Origin: Planctomycetota bacterium
GTDB lineage: Bacteria > Planctomycetota > UBA1135 > GCA-002686595
Assembly: GCA_021776885.1 (NCBI GenBank)
Contig: JAJFFA010000224.1
Span: 1 to 5,928, forward strand
DNA: 5,928 nucleotides
Reading direction: 5' to 3'
Part shown: one piece after another, positions 1 to 4,887 of the stretch
Layout of the letters: each line of letters starts with the position of its first letter
How positions within the stretch are numbered: position 1 is the first letter of the stretch
Program-made: the position numbers and the translations under genes
The notes under the pieces: generated by a model
Seen by the model: only the letters and a program-made list of their open reading frames with translations
Database searches by the model: none
What the model was told of the DNA's origin: nothing

Positions 1-6
1 ACACCG

Positions 7-558
7 ATGGGGGCGCCGGGGCTGGGGATCGAGGCGATGACGACGGGTGGGGAGCTGGCGGGCTTCCTGCGTGGGGGTGGGCTCGCGTCCGCTGCCCGGG
101 CCCTGGAGCAGCGCACCCTCGAGGCCCTCGAGCGCGCCCTCGACGACGACTGGCAGACGCTCTACGAAGCCGTCGGCGCCGAGCGCCCACTGGCGGAGTT
201 CGCGGATGAAATGGGCGGGTTCCTGCGCCACGCGGAGGCCGAGCTGGGGGCGTTCGAGGGCCTCGAGTCGGCTGGAGCCCTCGTGGCCCCGGGCGGGGCG
301 GACGTGCAGGTCCTGCTGGTCTACGCGCGGGGCACGCGGCGCGTGCTCTTCGGTTGGCGCTCCGGAACGATCGACATCATCCGGCCCGTGGACGAGCCGC
401 CGGCGACGCGCGTGTCCCTGTTCCCGGCTTCGGCCGAGCGCTTCTTCTCGTTCTCCTTCGACTCGGGGCCGGGCGCCGTCTTCGAGCGCGTGGCCGAGGA
501 CACGGCGGTGCTCTCCTCCGCCGGTCGGAAGATCGAGCTGACCCGAGCGGGCGGCTAG
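7..558 (+). CDS. Hypothetical protein, possibly 5'-truncated by the window edge
   Basis: I do not recognise this 183-residue protein. Its first half (about residues 12-85) is rich in Ala, Leu and Glu and looks helical (ALEQRTLEALERALDDD; EFADEMGGFLRHAEAELG). From about residue 98 it looks beta-rich, with strands such as VQVLLVYAR, RRVLFGWRSGTIDII and RFFSFSFDSG. There is no signal peptide, membrane segment or clear catalytic motif, so a soluble cytoplasmic protein is most likely. Third codon positions are nearly all G/C, which supports real coding. The ATG at 7 is the first in the window, but no in-frame stop precedes it, so the gene may begin further upstream; an ATG at 37 is the other candidate. 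It ends at a TAG (556-558). Nothing downstream on the same strand is close enough to be a certain operon partner. Coding status is fairly sure; function is unknown. Confidence 0.7.
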   Translation: MGAPGLGIEAMTTGGELAGFLRGGGLASAARALEQRTLEALERALDDDWQTLYEAVGAERPLAEFADEMGGFLRHAEAELGAFEGLESAGALVAPGGADVQVLLVYARGTRRVLFGWRSGTIDIIRPVDEPPATRVSLFPASAERFFSFSFDSGPGAVFERVAEDTAVLSSAGRKIELTRAGG

Positions 559-764
559 GCCTCCACGAAGTTCACGGTTCGGTCAAGTTTCGGCTTGTCG
601 CAAAGAGAGGCCTGCCGTCCTCTGGCTCTGGTAGCGAGCGAGCGGCCGGCCCCTGCCCCCCAGATCAGGAGCCACCCAAGCGTCTTGACGGAGGACGTGC
701 GGCGCGCCAGGCCACAGCTGCTCGGCAATGAACGCCTGGGCGAAATGAGTTTCAGCACGGCCTC

Positions 765-1045
765 CTAGCTCCAGACCACGCCCTTCTCGCGCTTCGCCGA
801 GCGCATCATGAGCGCCGCCCAGGGTGGAATGGGGGAGAAGCGGCGGGCCGGGATGGGGATGCTGGGAGACATTCTGTCGGGGGACTGACTCGCCCGGACC
901 CCTCGCCCGCCTCCGCCGAGTCGCCCACCACGACGAAGTTGCCGACGCGCCCCACGGCGAGAGCCGGTGAGCGGAAGAGCGAGCTCTCGCAATATGGGCA
1001 TTCGTTCTTGGGCGGCCGAGAAGTGGCTTGGCGGGTTGTTTTCAT
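765..1045 (-). pseudogene. Possible frameshifted small CxxC (zinc-ribbon-like) ORF
   Basis: On the minus strand an ATG at 1045 opens a frame whose early part contains ECPYCESSLFRS, a single CxxC pair of zinc-ribbon type, followed by VGRVGNFVVVGDSAEAGEG with strongly G/C-biased third positions. Near 890-910 the coding-like bias shifts to the adjacent minus frame, which continues through RRFSPIPPWAALMMRSAKRE to a TAG at 765-767. The two halves could be one gene of roughly 90 codons broken by a frameshift or a sequence error. Against this, only one Cys pair is present where a zinc ribbon needs two, there is no Shine-Dalgarno, and a plus-strand frame (769-888) has its third positions at the same bases, so strand is ambiguous. 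The family is not recognised. Low confidence. Confidence 0.22.
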
Positions 1046-1084
1046 TTCAGTAACTTCGAGCTCAGCCGACGGAACTCCCCACGT

Positions 1085-1104
1085 CCGGGAAGTGCCGTTC
1101 CCGG
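1085..1104 (+). other. Perfect 7-bp hairpin upstream of the kinase
   Basis: CCGGGAA (1085-1091) pairs perfectly with TTCCCGG (1098-1104) around the 6-base loop GTGCCG. It lies about 180 bases upstream of the chosen kinase start. No T-run follows, so an intrinsic terminator is unlikely. It could be a protein-binding dyad or RNA structure in the kinase leader, or chance in GC-rich DNA. Confidence 0.4.
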
Positions 1105-1192
1105 CTCAGATCCCGATCCCCCAAGAGAGAGTCCGCCGATGGCGTCGTTCCCCACGACCCTCTCGGTCACCCGCTGGAGCCTTGCCCCCGTT

Positions 1193-1219
1193 CCCACGGC
1201 TAGCGCGAAGCGCCGTGGG
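1193..1219 (+). other. 8-bp inverted repeat upstream of the kinase
   Basis: CCCACGGC (1193-1200) is the exact reverse complement of GCCGTGGG (1212-1219). An alternative fold pairs CCCACG with CGTGGG and GCGC with GCGC around a GAA loop, leaving a 4-base bulge. The downstream sequence is G-rich rather than T-rich, so it is not a typical intrinsic terminator. It sits about 70 bases before the kinase GTG and could be a leader structure or operator. Confidence 0.4.
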
Positions 1220-1286
1220 TCAGGGGTGGGGTGTCTCGTCGGGTCGTGTCGCCTACCCGCGCGCGGACTCGCAGCGGAGCCCGACC

Positions 1287-2468
1287 GTGAATCAGCATTA
1301 CCTCCGGGACGAGCTCTATGGGCTCGTCCGCGAGGACCCGGCCATCTTCGATTTCCTCCAGGCAGGCGCCCTCGACGGCATCTGGTACTGGGACCTGATG
1401 CGAAGCGAGGTCGAGTGGTACAGCCCCGGCTTCAAGGCGCTCTTCGGCTACGACGATGACGAGGTACCGAACGAGTCCTCGTGGTGGCAGGACCGGATCC
1501 ACCCCGAGGACCTGGAGCTCGCCCTCGCCAACTACACCCAGCACTGCGCCGATCCGAACCACCTCTACGACCAGGTCGTGCGCTATCGGCACAAGGACGG
1601 CACGACCGTCTGGGTGCGCTGCCGTGGCCTGGTGATCCGGGATGCTTCGGGGGCGCCCAAGCGCATGCTGGGGGCCCACACGGACGTCACCGCCCTGAAG
1701 GAAGCCGAGCTGCGCAACGCGGCCATGGTGAGCGAGCTGGAGCGCTCGAACGCCGCCCTGCTCGACTTTGCCCACTCCGTGGCGCATGACTTCAAGTCCA
1801 GCTTGCGGGGCATCCGCCACCTGGCGCGCTGGGTGGGCGAGGACGCCGGCGACAGCCTGAGCGAGGCGGCAGCGCAGCACCTCCAGCGGCTCGAGGCGAA
1901 GGTCGAGGGCCTGACCACACACGTGCAGGGCATCCTGCGCTTCTCCGAGGTGGGGCGCTGCAAGGAGACGGTCGAGGAGGTCGACCTGCGGGAGCTGGTG
2001 CTGGCCGTCGGGGATCTGGTGGCCCCGCCCCCCGGCTTCCGGATCCAGGGGCCGTCCGCGCCCACGGTCCTGTTCACCCCCCGCGGGCCCTTCGAGCAGG
2101 TGCTGATGAACCTGGTCGGCAATGCCGTCAAGCACCACGACCAGCCTGCCGGTCACGCCGTGGTCAGCGCGGTGGTCGATGGGGACTGGCTCGAGGTCAG
2201 CGTTGCGGACGATGGACCCGGGATCCCCGCGAGCCAGCACGAGGACGTGTTTCGGCTCTTCGCGACCCTTGACGCGGACACCGATCGGGGCGGGGTCGGG
2301 CTCTCGCTGGTCAAGCGCCTGGTCCAGTCGGTGGGGGGACGCATCTCGCTCGAGTCGGAGCCGCCGACCGGAACCACCTTCCGCTTCACCTGGCCCCGTG
2401 ACTGGCGCGACCGCTGGAGCGCTGGGCACGGCTCGGTGTCCCATGGGTCGAGCTGGGGCGGGCGCTGA
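1287..2468 (+). CDS. Soluble PAS-domain sensor histidine kinase
   Basis: This is a 393-residue sensor histidine kinase. A PAS fold with PAC tail spans about residues 20-135 (GIWYWDL; IHPEDLELAL; DGTTVWVR; GAHTDVTALKEAE). The dimerisation/phosphoacceptor helix follows, with phospho-accepting His167 in VAHDFKSSLRGI, resembling the HDLKAPLRAI type of H-box. The HATPase domain shows the N-box NLVGNAVKHHD (about 275-285), G1 DDGPGIP (308-314), an F-box (VFRLFATLD) and G2 GGVGLSLVKRL (from 335). All ATP-binding boxes are intact. There is no signal peptide or membrane segment, so sensing is probably cytoplasmic or through a cofactor or partner. I chose the GTG at 1287, with a weak GCGGAG upstream, because the protein becomes protein-like there; the frame stays open back to about 939 but translates as low-complexity Arg/Pro/Ser. 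No response regulator is adjacent, so it looks orphan. The PAS ligand is unknown. Confidence 0.92.
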   Translation: MNQHYLRDELYGLVREDPAIFDFLQAGALDGIWYWDLMRSEVEWYSPGFKALFGYDDDEVPNESSWWQDRIHPEDLELALANYTQHCADPNHLYDQVVRYRHKDGTTVWVRCRGLVIRDASGAPKRMLGAHTDVTALKEAELRNAAMVSELERSNAALLDFAHSVAHDFKSSLRGIRHLARWVGEDAGDSLSEAAAQHLQRLEAKVEGLTTHVQGILRFSEVGRCKETVEEVDLRELVLAVGDLVAPPPGFRIQGPSAPTVLFTPRGPFEQVLMNLVGNAVKHHDQPAGHAVVSAVVDGDWLEVSVADDGPGIPASQHEDVFRLFATLDADTDRGGVGLSLVKRLVQSVGGRISLESEPPTGTTFRFTWPRDWRDRWSAGHGSVSHGSSWGGR

Positions 2469-2475
2469 CGCAAGC

Positions 2476-2507
2476 GGGCCCGGCCCCATGGGAATGGAGC
2501 CGGGCCC
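2476..2507. terminator. GC-rich hairpin between convergent genes, possible bidirectional terminator
   Basis: GGGCCCGGC (2476-2484) pairs perfectly with GCCGGGCCC (2499-2507); after one C/A mismatch, CC pairs with GG, leaving an 8-base loop. It begins 7 bases after the kinase stop and lies 24 bases beyond the stop of the opposing lipoprotein gene. That position is typical for a shared terminator. No U-tract follows on either strand, so it is either a non-canonical terminator or an RNA 3'-end stabilising hairpin. Confidence 0.5.
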
Positions 2508-2530
2508 TGGCGCTGTGCGTGTGTCTCGGC

Positions 2531-3010
2531 TCAGTCGTCGCCGAGGTAGCCCAGGCCATCGAGGGCCTTGAGGGCACCGGCGTCACCGGCCTTCTTGCTC
2601 TCCTGCACGATCTTGTCCTTGAGCTGGACGAGCTTGGGGGACTCCGTGAAGCGCTTGATGCCGTCGTCGACGACCATGACCGCGGGCTCGAAGCCCTTCG
2701 CGGCGACCAGCTCGGAGATGATCATGCTGTAGTCCTGGGACTGGATCCCGTCGGCGTTCGCCCCGGCCAGGGCCAGGAACTCCTTCTGACACTTCGCCGC
2801 GTCGACGTGGGCCAGGGCCTGGCAGCGGCCGACCGCGATCTCGAGGTAGTCGGCGTCGGCCTGGGTGCGGCTGGCGAGGGCCTCGTCCAGCTTGGCCACG
2901 GCGGTGGTGTAGTCCCCGCTGCCATAGGCGGCGAAGCCGTCGGCCTTGGGGTCACCGCCGCCGCAGGCGGCGAGGGAGAGGAGCAGGAGAGAGGCGAGGT
3001 GTTTCTGCAT
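2531..3010 (-). CDS. Small TPR-like lipoprotein
   Basis: This encodes a 159-residue predicted lipoprotein. The N-terminus MQKHLASLLLLSLAAC is a short signal peptide with lipobox L13-A14-A15-C16; cleavage would leave acylated Cys16. The residue after Cys is Gly, not Asp, which by the enterobacterial rule points to the outer membrane. The mature part is helical: about residues 23-46 (ADGFAAYGSGDYTTAVAKLD) look like a tetratricopeptide-type helix pair, and later helices include EPAVMVVDDGIKRF. Cys63 and Cys74 could form a disulfide in the periplasm. It ends ALKALDGLGYLGDD, a motif shared with the divergent RHH protein. The ATG at 3010 is chosen because it gives a clean signal peptide directly; the frame extends upstream to about 3121 with unlikely sequence, and no Shine-Dalgarno is evident. 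It is convergent with the kinase and divergent from the sat operon. The specific role is unknown. Confidence 0.85.
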   Translation of the reverse strand: MQKHLASLLLLSLAACGGGDPKADGFAAYGSGDYTTAVAKLDEALASRTQADADYLEIAVGRCQALAHVDAAKCQKEFLALAGANADGIQSQDYSMIISELVAAKGFEPAVMVVDDGIKRFTESPKLVQLKDKIVQESKKAGDAGALKALDGLGYLGDD

Positions 3011-3070
3011 CGGGCGGGCGGCTTCGGGGTCGGGTCGTGTTCGTCGTGGCTTGGATGGAGGCCTACGCAC

Positions 3071-3084
3071 CCCCGGCGCCGGGG
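3071..3084. repeat. 14-bp perfect palindrome
   Basis: CCCCGGCGCCGGGG is fully self-complementary. It lies about 60 bases upstream of the lipoprotein start, in its likely promoter region. GC-rich palindromes arise readily in such DNA, so regulatory function is only possible. Confidence 0.4.
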
Positions 3085-3105
3085 TGAGCGGAGTCCGAGA
3101 AGTGT

Positions 3106-3135
3106 ACGATCGGGGGGGCATGGGGCCCCGATCGT
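3106..3135. repeat. 10-bp perfect inverted repeat in the divergent intergenic region
   Basis: ACGATCGGGG (3106-3115) is the exact reverse complement of CCCCGATCGT (3126-3135), separated by 10 bases. It sits between the divergent lipoprotein and RHH genes. It lacks a T-tract. The dyad could be an operator for either direction; its arms contain CGATCG cores also found in the repeats nearer the RHH gene. Confidence 0.55.
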
Positions 3136-3142
3136 AGTGTCG

Positions 3143-3182
3143 GAGCCAGGGTGCTCCCTGGGGAGTGCTCCCTAACTGGCTC
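3143..3182. repeat. Nested dyads, potential cruciform
   Basis: Outer arms GAGCCAG (3143-3149) and CTGGCTC (3176-3182) are perfect reverse complements. Between and overlapping them lie CCAGGG (3146-3151) paired with CCCTGG (3156-3161), and GGGAG (3161-3165) paired with CTCCC (3168-3172). The direct repeat GTGCTCCCT occurs at 3151-3159 and 3165-3173 with a 14-base period. The combination suggests a structured or protein-binding site rather than ordinary spacer. Confidence 0.5.
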
Positions 3183-3207
3183 GAAGGTAGTCGTTTAGGG
3201 CAAATCT

Positions 3208-3222
3208 CTCCTAGGAGCTCCT
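3208..3222. repeat. Two overlapping 10-bp palindromes
   Basis: CTCCTAGGAG (3208-3217) and AGGAGCTCCT (3213-3222) are both perfect palindromes sharing five bases. They lie directly upstream of TATGAC (3222-3227), the best -10-like hexamer in this region, although no matching -35 is seen at the usual spacing. They may be operator sites or part of the promoter of the RHH-sat operon. Confidence 0.4.
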
Positions 3223-3227
3223 ATGAC

Positions 3228-3265
3228 ACTCCGATTGGAGTACCATGAGAGTGCGATCGGAGTGC
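3228..3265 (+). promoter_or_regulatory. Phased GAGTRC repeat array, candidate operator of the RHH-sat operon
   Basis: GAGTAC (3238-3243), GAGTGC (3249-3254) and GAGTGC (3260-3265) occur at an exact 11-base pitch, placing each copy on the same face of the helix. ACTCC (3228-3232) and GGAGT (3237-3241) form an inverted pair at the upstream edge. The larger repeat CGATTGGAGT (3232-3241) and CGATCGGAGT (3254-3263) is spaced 22 bases, two turns. The array ends about 60 bases before the RHH start. RHH repressors commonly bind short tandem or inverted repeats cooperatively near their own promoters, so autoregulation is a reasonable inference; binding is not shown. Confidence 0.5.
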
Positions 3266-3326
3266 ACGCCGGGGTCGAGCCCCTGCCCCGCACCCCCCGG
3301 CCTGCGGGCCGTCGCCCTCCACTTCC

Positions 3327-3548
3327 ATGCGCGAGAGCAAAGTCACCGTCAAGATCCCCAGGCCCCTCTACCGCAAGATCCAGCAGGTGGTCGAGGACTC
3401 GGGGTTCAACTCACCCACGGACTTCATCGTCTACGTCCTGCGGGACCTGATGGGCGAGGCCGAGGTCGGCGCTCCCGCTCCGCCCGAGTTCACTCAAGAG
3501 GAGCTCGACGACGTGAAACGCAAGCTCAAGAACCTGGGCTACCTCTAG
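3327..3548 (+). CDS. Ribbon-helix-helix (CopG/Arc-like) regulator
   Basis: This 73-residue protein has the RHH layout. A basic N-terminal strand (residues 4-10, SKVTVKI) would insert into the DNA major groove, helix A follows (about 12-24, RPLYRKIQQVVED), then the turn G26-F27 and helix B (about 29-42, SPTDFIVYVLRDLM). RHH proteins dimerise through these strands and bind short operator repeats. An acidic linker and a helical tail (about 55-73) end VKRKLKNLGYL, with the last four residues at the extreme C-terminus. The start has no Shine-Dalgarno. The stop lies 13 bases before the sat ATG, so the two are almost certainly cotranscribed, and a phased repeat array lies about 60 bases upstream. 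The likely role is autoregulator of the sat operon, but the tail also resembles antitoxin-style extensions; no toxin gene is adjacent. Confidence 0.8.
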   Translation: MRESKVTVKIPRPLYRKIQQVVEDSGFNSPTDFIVYVLRDLMGEAEVGAPAPPEFTQEELDDVKRKLKNLGYL

Positions 3549-3561
3549 CCGAAGCACCCCC

Positions 3562-4833
3562 ATGACCACCGCTACCCTGACCCCCGTCCACGGCGGCCTC
3601 GCCGCCCCCGTTGACCGCATCGACCCGAACCTGAGCTTCGAGGACGTCACCGACGCGCCCCAGGGCGCGACGACGGCCACCATCGAAGTCAACGCGGTCG
3701 ACCGCACGACCCTCTACCGCATCGCCGACGGCACGCTCTCGCCCCTGACCGGGCCGATGAACGAGGCCGACTACAAGAGCGTGCTGAAGAAGAAGTGCAT
3801 CGAGCGCAACGGCAAGTCCTGGGCCTGGACGATTCCGATCGTCCTGCCGGTGGACGTGCTCGAGGCCGAGCAGTGCATGCCGGGTCGCCGCCTGAACCTG
3901 GTCTTCGAGGGCAAGCCCTTCGGCGTGATCGAGATCGAGTCGACCTTCGACTGGGACAAGTCCAAGTTCATCGAGGCCGTCTACGGCACCGACCGGCGCG
4001 ATCACCCCGGTGCGCGCCTCTGGACCGAGGACCCGCGCGGCCGCCTGGTCGCCGGCGAGATCACCCTGGCGCCCTTCGTCGACGAGCGCCCCTTCGCGGC
4101 GCGGGTCATGGGTCCCGTGCAGACGCGCAAGCTGATCGAGTCCAAGGGCTGGGAGCAGTCGATCGCCTTCCAGACGCGCAACCCGCTGCACCGCGCCCAC
4201 GAGTACGCCCTCGTCTACGGCGCCGAGGTCATCCTGCGCGAGACCGGTCGCAAGACGGGTGTGGCGCTGAACCCGCTCGTCGGCCAGCTCAAGGGCGACG
4301 ACGTCCCGGCCGCGACGCGCATGGAGACCTACGAGGCGCTGGTCGCGAACCGACTCCTGGGCGAGGGCGACAAGGACGAGGAGCTGTGGAGCTCCAAGGG
4401 CCAGGACCTGAACGACCAGCTCGAGCTCATCGGCCTGGACATGCGCATGTACTACGGCGGTCCCGCCGAGGCCGTGATGCACGCCATCTACCGCCAGAAC
4501 CTGGGCTTTACGCACTTCATCATCGGACGCAAGCACGCGGACGCTCCGTTCGACGACAAGACCGCGATCTGGGGCGACTTCGACGCCCAGGAGATCTTCC
4601 AGAACCTGGGCGGTGAGCTCGCGATCCAGACCACGAACGTCGGTTTCGCGGCCTACTTCGAGGAGATCGGTCGCGTCGGCCTGAACGAGGTCAACAAGGA
4701 GAACACCGCGGTGTTCATCTCGGGCACCAAGGTGCGCGAGCAGCTCCTGGCCGGTGAGGAGCCCGATCCGCGGATCATGCGTCCCTCCACGGCGAAAGTC
4801 CTGGTGGACTTCTACAAGTCCAAGACCTCGTGA
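3562..4833 (+). CDS. sat: Sulfate adenylyltransferase (ATP sulfurylase)
   Basis: This 423-residue enzyme makes adenosine 5'-phosphosulfate (APS) and pyrophosphate from ATP and sulfate in the cytoplasm, or the reverse in dissimilatory sulfur metabolism. It is the single-chain Sat type, not CysD/CysN. The N-terminal PUA-like domain covers about residues 15-190 (LSPLTGPMNEADYKSVL). The catalytic domain starts near 195 with the hallmark QTRNPLHRAHE at 204-214, containing the nucleotide-binding HxxH-type signature. Further family motifs are NPLVGQLKGDDVPAATRMET, GGPAEAVMHAIYRQN, GRKHAD at 322-327 and ISGTKVR at 386-392. The GRKHAD motif departs from the common GRDHAG. The length is normal for Sat and there is no fused APS kinase domain. 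The ATG at 3562 begins the typical VHGGL N-terminus; no Shine-Dalgarno is seen, so coupling to the upstream RHH gene is possible. Identification is firm; physiological direction is not. Confidence 0.96.
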   Translation: MTTATLTPVHGGLAAPVDRIDPNLSFEDVTDAPQGATTATIEVNAVDRTTLYRIADGTLSPLTGPMNEADYKSVLKKKCIERNGKSWAWTIPIVLPVDVLEAEQCMPGRRLNLVFEGKPFGVIEIESTFDWDKSKFIEAVYGTDRRDHPGARLWTEDPRGRLVAGEITLAPFVDERPFAARVMGPVQTRKLIESKGWEQSIAFQTRNPLHRAHEYALVYGAEVILRETGRKTGVALNPLVGQLKGDDVPAATRMETYEALVANRLLGEGDKDEELWSSKGQDLNDQLELIGLDMRMYYGGPAEAVMHAIYRQNLGFTHFIIGRKHADAPFDDKTAIWGDFDAQEIFQNLGGELAIQTTNVGFAAYFEEIGRVGLNEVNKENTAVFISGTKVREQLLAGEEPDPRIMRPSTAKVLVDFYKSKTS

Positions 4834-4873
4834 GCCGATAAGGCCGCCCACGCCCCGCCTGCCTGCATTAATC

Positions 4874-4878
4874 AGGAG
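4874..4878 (+). promoter_or_regulatory. Strong Shine-Dalgarno for the sulfatase-like gene
   Basis: AGGAG sits 9 bases before the ATG at 4888. It is the only strong ribosome-binding site among the confident genes in this window and fixes the start. The 54-base gap after sat contains no obvious terminator, consistent with cotranscription and independent translation initiation. Confidence 0.75.
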
Positions 4879-4887
4879 AAGCTCTCG

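Larger units (their letters stand above)
559..1286. other. Long region without a confident gene
   Basis: About 730 bases separate the hypothetical protein from the histidine kinase start. No reading frame here carries sustained coding character with a recognisable protein. The first part (559-765) has mixed third-position composition in every frame. The middle (765-1045) has coding-like G/C bias in two successive minus frames and is listed separately as a possible broken gene. The last part (1046-1286) is the kinase upstream region, open in the kinase frame but with low-complexity Arg/Pro/Ser translation; it holds two hairpins. A locally AT-richer patch lies at about 1036-1056. I see no convincing promoter hexamers, tRNA or transposase remnant. 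Confidence 0.55.

Noticed and set aside
769..888. Plus-strand frame ending LGDILSGD with G/C-biased third positions
   Set aside because: Its third positions coincide with those of the minus frame in the same place, so the bias cannot decide strand; the frame is very short and its only early ATG (808) gives 26 residues with no ribosome-binding site. Kept only as the alternative to the minus-strand candidate.
939..1286. N-terminal extension of the kinase back to a TTG at 939
   Set aside because: The extension is Arg/Pro/Ser-rich with no domain, and the PAS domain begins shortly after the GTG at 1287. The open frame is probably due to lack of stops in GC-rich DNA.
1200..2489. A 429-codon minus-strand open frame over the histidine kinase
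   Set aside because: It mirrors a kinase with all catalytic boxes intact and has no recognisable domains; it is a GC-bias shadow.
2519..3175. A 218-codon plus-strand open frame opposite the lipoprotein
   Set aside because: The opposite strand gives a proper signal peptide and lipobox with TPR-like helices; the plus translation is low-complexity Gly/Val/Leu.
3071..3265. CRISPR array or tandem-repeat locus
   Set aside because: Repeats are only 6-10 bases, imperfect and irregularly spaced apart from the 11-bp trio; there are no repeat-spacer units or cas genes.
3327..3548. RHH protein as antitoxin of a toxin-antitoxin pair
   Set aside because: Small RHH proteins often are antitoxins, but the next gene 13 bases downstream is sat and no toxin-like small ORF adjoins it.
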